16,068 nt of DNA, from the NCBI GenBank assembly GCA_029007575.1, contig JAQXIB010000246.1:1-16068 (forward strand), given 5' to 3'. The notes under the pieces are model-generated. The model saw only the letters and a program-made list of their open reading frames with translations, had not been told where the DNA came from and did no database searches. The position numbers and the translations under genes are program-made. Below are positions 12,541 to 16,068 of this stretch, piece after piece; the first letter of the stretch is position 1; every line of letters begins with the position of its first letter. Source of the stretch: Clostridiales bacterium. GTDB taxonomy: Bacteria > Bacillota > Clostridia > Oscillospirales > Ruminococcaceae.

Positions 12541-13151
12541 TTTACAGTGTAAAAGGCGAATTGCAGTCCGCCACCGCATCGGATTCGCATTATCTGGCAG
12601 TAGTGGAAGCCGGCGGGATCGGATATGCAATCAAAACAACTCATACCACCATGATGAAAATGCCGCCGATCGGCAGCACCGCTTTATTTTACACCTATTT
12701 ATATGTTCGCGAGGACGCTTTGGAGCTATTCGGCTTTGCGGATTTAGAGGAACTCAACTGCTTCAAAATGCTGATTTCGATATCGGGCGTCGGACCCAAA
12801 GCGGCTTTATCCATTCTGTCGGACATGACTCCGCAAAAATTCGCACTTTACATTGCCACCGGTGACAGCAAAGGCTTCACCCGTTCCAAAGGCATCGGCG
12901 CCAAAACAGCGCAGCGCATTGTACTGGAATTAAAGGATAAAATAACAAATGAACAGGTTGCCGTCGGCGTAACCGACAAGCTGCCTGACATGGAGCAGAT
13001 CAGTTCCAACGCCGGAGAGGCAATCAGCGCTCTGGTCGTCTTGGGCTATGCGCAATCGGAGGCCGCAGCCGCCATTGCAAAGCTCGACCAAAATCTATCG
13101 GTGGAAGACATGATCAAGCTCGGACTAAAAGCATTGGCAGGTCGGCTGTAA
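12537..13151 (+). CDS. ruvA: Holliday junction DNA helicase subunit RuvA
   Basis: Tetrameric junction-binding protein that loads and guides the RuvB motor during branch migration. The 204 residues show the three usual parts: an N-terminal OB-fold (1 to about 65, starting MIYSVKGEL), a helix-hairpin-helix region with ISGVGPKAALSIL and KGIGAKTAQRIVLELKD, and a flexible linker leading to the RuvB-contacting C-terminal domain (about 155-204, AISALVVLGYAQSEAAAAI). It overlaps ruvC by four bases. The acidic pin residues of the central domain cannot be confirmed without alignment. Confidence 0.95.
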   Translation: MIYSVKGELQSATASDSHYLAVVEAGGIGYAIKTTHTTMMKMPPIGSTALFYTYLYVREDALELFGFADLEELNCFKMLISISGVGPKAALSILSDMTPQKFALYIATGDSKGFTRSKGIGAKTAQRIVLELKDKITNEQVAVGVTDKLPDMEQISSNAGEAISALVVLGYAQSEAAAAIAKLDQNLSVEDMIKLGLKALAGRL

Positions 13152-13187
13152 TGAAGAACCAAGCACAAATAAGGGGGCGGAATAAAA

Positions 13188-14219
13188 ATGTTTGATAACG
13201 ATATGGATTTTGAGGAACGCCTGATCGCTCCCGAATTGACCGGTGAAGACAACGATGTAGAAGTCACGCTCCGTCCGAAAACCCTGGAGGAATATATTGG
13301 GCAAGACAAAGCAAAGGAAAACTTATCCATTTTTATCGAAGCGGCAAAAAAAAGGGATGAGGCCCTTGACCACGTCCTGCTGTACGGTCCTCCCGGTCTC
13401 GGTAAAACGACCTTATCCCAAATTATTGCCAATGAAATGAATGTCAACATCCGTATCACCTCGGGGCCGGCAATCGAAAAGCCGGGAGATTTGGCAGCGC
13501 TTTTGACCAATCTCAGTCCAAACGATGTCTTATTTATTGACGAGATTCACCGCTTATCCCGTGCCGTTGAGGAAGTGCTCTATCCCGCCATGGAGGATTA
13601 CGCGCTTGATATTATCATCGGTAAGGGGCCATCGGCGCGTTCCATTCGCATTGATTTACCGAAATTCACCTTAGTCGGCGCAACCACCCGAGCAGGACAG
13701 CTTACCGCTCCGTTGCGGGATCGGTTTGGCGTCACGCTAAGACTGGAATTATATACGCCTGAGCAGCTTTGCCAAATCATTATGCGAAGCGCCGCTATTC
13801 TGGATATTCCCTGTGAAAAGGACGGCGCACTGGAATTAGCGAAGCGTTCCCGCGGTACGCCGCGTATCGCAAACCGTCTGTTAAAAAGAATCCGTGACTT
13901 TGCGCAGGTCATTGGTGACGGCGTCATTACCCGCGACATCGTTTCTCGCTCCTTAGACAAACTGGAAATCGATGAATTGGGGCTGGATTTGGTAGACCGT
14001 CGCATGCTAAAAATGATCATCACCAACTATAACGGCGGACCGGTCGGCTTGGAAACGCTGGCGGCCGCATTAGGTGAAGAAGCCGTTACCTTGGAGGATG
14101 TTTACGAGCCGTATCTGATGCAGCTCGGCTTTCTGGCACGCACGCCCAGAGGACGCTGTGCCACGGCACTGGCGTATCAACATCTGGGAATCCTGCGGGA
14201 CGGACAGCAAATGTTTTAG
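13188..14219 (+). CDS. ruvB: Holliday junction branch migration ATPase RuvB
   Basis: AAA+ hexameric motor that pumps DNA through the RuvA-bound junction. The 343 residues match the family. Visible motifs are Walker A GPPGLGKT (67-74, Lys73), Walker B DEIH (118-121), sensor 1 GATTRAG (164-170) and PLRDRFG (175-181), with a winged-helix C-terminal domain ending in LGFLARTPRGR, which is a RuvB hallmark. It starts 36 bases after ruvA behind GGGGGCGG, completing a ruvC-ruvA-ruvB order. It ends in TAG straight after the natural RuvB C terminus, which shows that TAG is a working stop codon in this genome. Confidence 0.96.
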   Translation: MFDNDMDFEERLIAPELTGEDNDVEVTLRPKTLEEYIGQDKAKENLSIFIEAAKKRDEALDHVLLYGPPGLGKTTLSQIIANEMNVNIRITSGPAIEKPGDLAALLTNLSPNDVLFIDEIHRLSRAVEEVLYPAMEDYALDIIIGKGPSARSIRIDLPKFTLVGATTRAGQLTAPLRDRFGVTLRLELYTPEQLCQIIMRSAAILDIPCEKDGALELAKRSRGTPRIANRLLKRIRDFAQVIGDGVITRDIVSRSLDKLEIDELGLDLVDRRMLKMIITNYNGGPVGLETLAAALGEEAVTLEDVYEPYLMQLGFLARTPRGRCATALAYQHLGILRDGQQMF

Positions 14220-14262
14220 TGGAAAATCATATCATTATCATGACTTCAATATATTTATCTTG

Positions 14263-14294
14263 GGTTTGAGGGTAATATTTTTGTCCTTCAAACC
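14263..14294. repeat. 10-bp inverted repeat between ruvB and glmM
   Basis: GGTTTGAGGG (14263-14272) pairs with CCTTCAAACC (14285-14294) with one G-U and a 12-base AT-rich loop. No T-run follows on the plus strand, so it is a poor terminator. It may be a leader hairpin of the glmM message, whose SD AAAGGAG lies at 14330-14336. Confidence 0.55.
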
Positions 14295-14345
14295 TTGGTT
14301 TGCGTTTGATGACAGAACACAAACCGTGAAAGGAGAAACACAATA

Positions 14346-15695
14346 ATGGGCAGATTATTCGGAACAGACGGTGCGCGAGGCATCGCCAATACAGAGCTTA
14401 CCTGTGAGCTTGCCATGCAGATCGGACGCGCAGCCGCATTGGTGCTTACAAAGCATCAAAGCCGCAAGCCTAAAATTTTGATTGGCAGAGATACACGGAT
14501 TTCTTCTTCTATGCTGGAGGCGGCTTTGGTCGCCGGACTTTGCTCGGTAGGCGCCGACGCGGAGCTGATTGGTGTTATTCCCACCCCCGCTGTGGCATAT
14601 CTGGTATCGAGATATGAAGCAGATGCCGGAATCATGATTTCCGCCTCTCATAACCCGGTGGAATTTAACGGCATCAAGTTATTCAGCTCGACCGGATACA
14701 AACTCAATGATGATATCGAACAGGAAATCGAAGCGCTGATCTTAGACAATCCGTAGGACATCCCGCTGAAAGAAGGAACCGAACTCGGACGGGTATATCG
14801 ACGCCGTTCCGCGCCGTTTGATTACATCAACCATATCTGTGCTTCTATCGACGGCGATCTAAAAGGAATCAAAGTGGCGGTTGACTGCGCCAACGGCAGC
14901 GCCAGCACCACTGCCGACAAGCTATTTGAAAATCTGGGTGCGGAAGCGCTTGTTTTCCACGCCGAGCCGGACGGCACCAATATCAACAAGGACTGCGGCT
15001 CTACCCATATCGAATCACTGACCAAATTTGTAAAAATGCATGAATGCCAGCTCGGCGTAGCGTTTGACGGAGATGCCGACCGCTGCCTTGCGGTTGATGA
15101 AAACGGCAACGTGGTAGACGGCGACCAGTTGATCGCCATTTTTGCCGACTACATGAAAAAGGAAGGCACCCTTGCCAAAGATACCGCCGTTGTAACGGTC
15201 ATGTCCAACCTCGGATTTTTCCGATTTGCAGAAAACAAAGACATCCACGCCGTTGCCACCAAAGTCGGAGACCGGTATGTGTTGGAGGAAATGCTCAAAG
15301 AGGGCTACAACATTGGCGGCGAACAATCGGGACATATCATTTTTTCGGACTATGCCACCACCGGAGACGGACAGCTTTCGGCGGTCAAGCTGCTGAGCAT
15401 TATCAAAGCAACCGGCAAGCCGTTATCCGAGCTTGCCGATGTAATGGAACAGTATCCGCAGGTGATGGTCAACGTCAATGTTTCCAATGATAAAAAAGGA
15501 CTTTTAAACACCGACGCCGATATCCAGAAGGCGATCCAGGGAGCCGGCAACACCCTCGGCAAAGACGGACGGATCTTAGTGCGTGCTTCCGGCACCGAGC
15601 CGTTGATACGCGTCATGGCAGAAGGCAAGGATCGCGATGCGATTCAACGATTCGCAAACGGCATCGCCGCAACGATTCAGGAAAAATTAGGCTGA
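14346..15695 (+). pseudogene. glmM: Phosphoglucosamine mutase GlmM, interrupted by one in-frame TAG
   Basis: GlmM converts glucosamine-6-phosphate to glucosamine-1-phosphate for UDP-GlcNAc and peptidoglycan and is usually essential. The frame spans 449 codons, the normal GlmM length, but codon 137 (14754-14756) is TAG. All other landmarks are intact: MGRLFGTDGARG at the start, the phosphoserine loop SASHNP with catalytic Ser101, the metal loop DGDADR (Asp241, Asp243, Asp245), GGEQSGH, and the phosphate loop RASGTEP near codon 415. The sequence on both sides of the TAG is normal GlmM, with no frameshift or decay. The stop would leave a 136-residue fragment carrying the catalytic serine and, if translation restarts, a GTG at 14874 with SD-like AAAAGGA six bases upstream could give 273 residues. 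Possible explanations are sequencing or assembly error, a fresh nonsense mutation, suppression, or a second glmM elsewhere. SD AAAGGAG precedes the ATG. Confidence 0.9.
14754..14756 (+). other. In-frame TAG inside glmM
   Basis: The codon follows ...ILDNP and precedes DIPLKEG. One substitution from GAG, CAG or AAG would produce it; Glu is a plausible original residue judging from the usual NPE-type wording of relatives, recalled and not aligned. It lies in the link between domains 1 and 2. Confidence 0.9.
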
Positions 15696-15714
15696 ACAGC
15701 GCAGGAGAACAGGA

Positions 15715-16068
15715 ATGAGAATTGCTGACGGTTGGAAAGATTACCGTATTTTAGATACTTCCTCGGGAGAAAAGCTGGAGATGTGGGGCGACGTGTGTTT
15801 GGCACGTCCCGATCCTCAGATCATCTGGAACACACCCAAAGGGGAAATGTGGAAGAAAGCCGACGCGCATTACCGGCGCTCCAATACCGGCGGCGGTCAA
15901 TGGGAATTCTATCATAAGTTGCCGGATCACTGGACCATATCCTATAAAGAGCTGCGATTTCAGATTAAGCCGACGGGATTTAAACATACCGGTCTGTTTC
16001 CGGAGCAGGCTGTCAACTGGGATCTGTTTGACCGTTTCATTCGCCAAGCCGGACGAGAAATCCGAGTT
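15715..16068 (+). CDS. SAM-dependent methyltransferase, N-terminal part (RlmI-like)
   Basis: Open to the window end, so only the first 118 residues are visible. The ATG at 15715 follows GCAGGAGAAC, 19 bases after the glmM stop, so it is probably co-transcribed with glmM. The visible part starts RIADGWKDYRILDTSSGEKLE, then a Trp-rich stretch (PQIIWNTPKGEMWKKADAHYRR) and ends FKHTGLFPEQAVNWDLF. The last phrase is typical of class I methyltransferases of the PF10672/RlmI-related group, where it lies just before the SAM-binding domain. Substrate is unknown; rRNA methylation is likely by family but not shown. The GxGxG SAM loop would lie beyond the edge. Confidence 0.8.
   Translation, partial: MRIADGWKDYRILDTSSGEKLEMWGDVCLARPDPQIIWNTPKGEMWKKADAHYRRSNTGGGQWEFYHKLPDHWTISYKELRFQIKPTGFKHTGLFPEQAVNWDLFDRFIRQAGREIRV

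Noticed and set aside
14346..15695. Genome-wide TAG recoding (for example pyrrolysine or phage-type reassignment) to explain the glmM TAG
   Set aside because: TAG terminates ruvB exactly at the natural C terminus, and also the desulfurase and cysteine-synthase-like genes. No pyl genes are in the window. Local read-through is still open.

Overview
The window looks like chromosome of a low- to mid-GC Firmicute of class Clostridia, probably a gut Oscillospiraceae/Ruminococcaceae-type anaerobe. This rests on gene content and protein style: an iron-dependent butanol-type dehydrogenase, a 67-residue clostridial small protein, a DUF3343 Se/S-carrier-like protein near a class V cysteine desulfurase, a fused IspD-IspF, a CdaA-CdaR pair, and RuvC-RuvA-RuvB in one run. 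It was judged by eye, without a database search. I see no tRNA, rRNA, IS element, phage gene or CRISPR array.

Layout. Positions 1-326 are non-coding and packed with perfect inverted repeats. An iron alcohol dehydrogenase (minus) follows, then a divergent small ORF (plus) that ends at a strong bidirectional terminator. From about 2010 to 10355 every gene is on the minus strand. In transcription order these are ispDF, a DUF3343 gene, a cysteine desulfurase, cdaA, cdaR, a COG2509-type FAD oxidoreductase and a cysteine-synthase-like gene. Terminators and promoters divide this stretch into several units. A divergent intergenic region (10356-10746) carries a 112-bp-spaced structured direct repeat and two opposed promoters. 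The plus strand then carries galE with its own terminator, ruvC-ruvA-ruvB, glmM, and the start of a SAM-dependent methyltransferase cut by the window edge.

How the genes fit together. CdaA makes c-di-AMP and CdaR is its membrane-anchored regulator. GlmM, usually encoded right after them in Firmicutes, makes glucosamine-1-phosphate for peptidoglycan; here it lies about 8 kb away on the other strand. IspDF supplies two steps of the MEP isoprenoid pathway, which feeds the undecaprenyl carrier. GalE supplies UDP-galactose. The cysteine desulfurase, the DUF3343 protein and the cysteine-synthase-like enzyme are a loose sulfur/selenium group. RuvABC resolves Holliday junctions.

The most striking observation is that glmM, a normally essential gene, is otherwise full length (449 codons) but has a single in-frame TAG at codon 137. 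TAG also ends at least three other genes here, so global recoding is unlikely. Other points of interest are the palindrome cluster at 1-320, the tandem structured repeat in the probable ispDF leader, and very short upstream ORFs that abut or overlap the starts of the dehydrogenase and the desulfurase.
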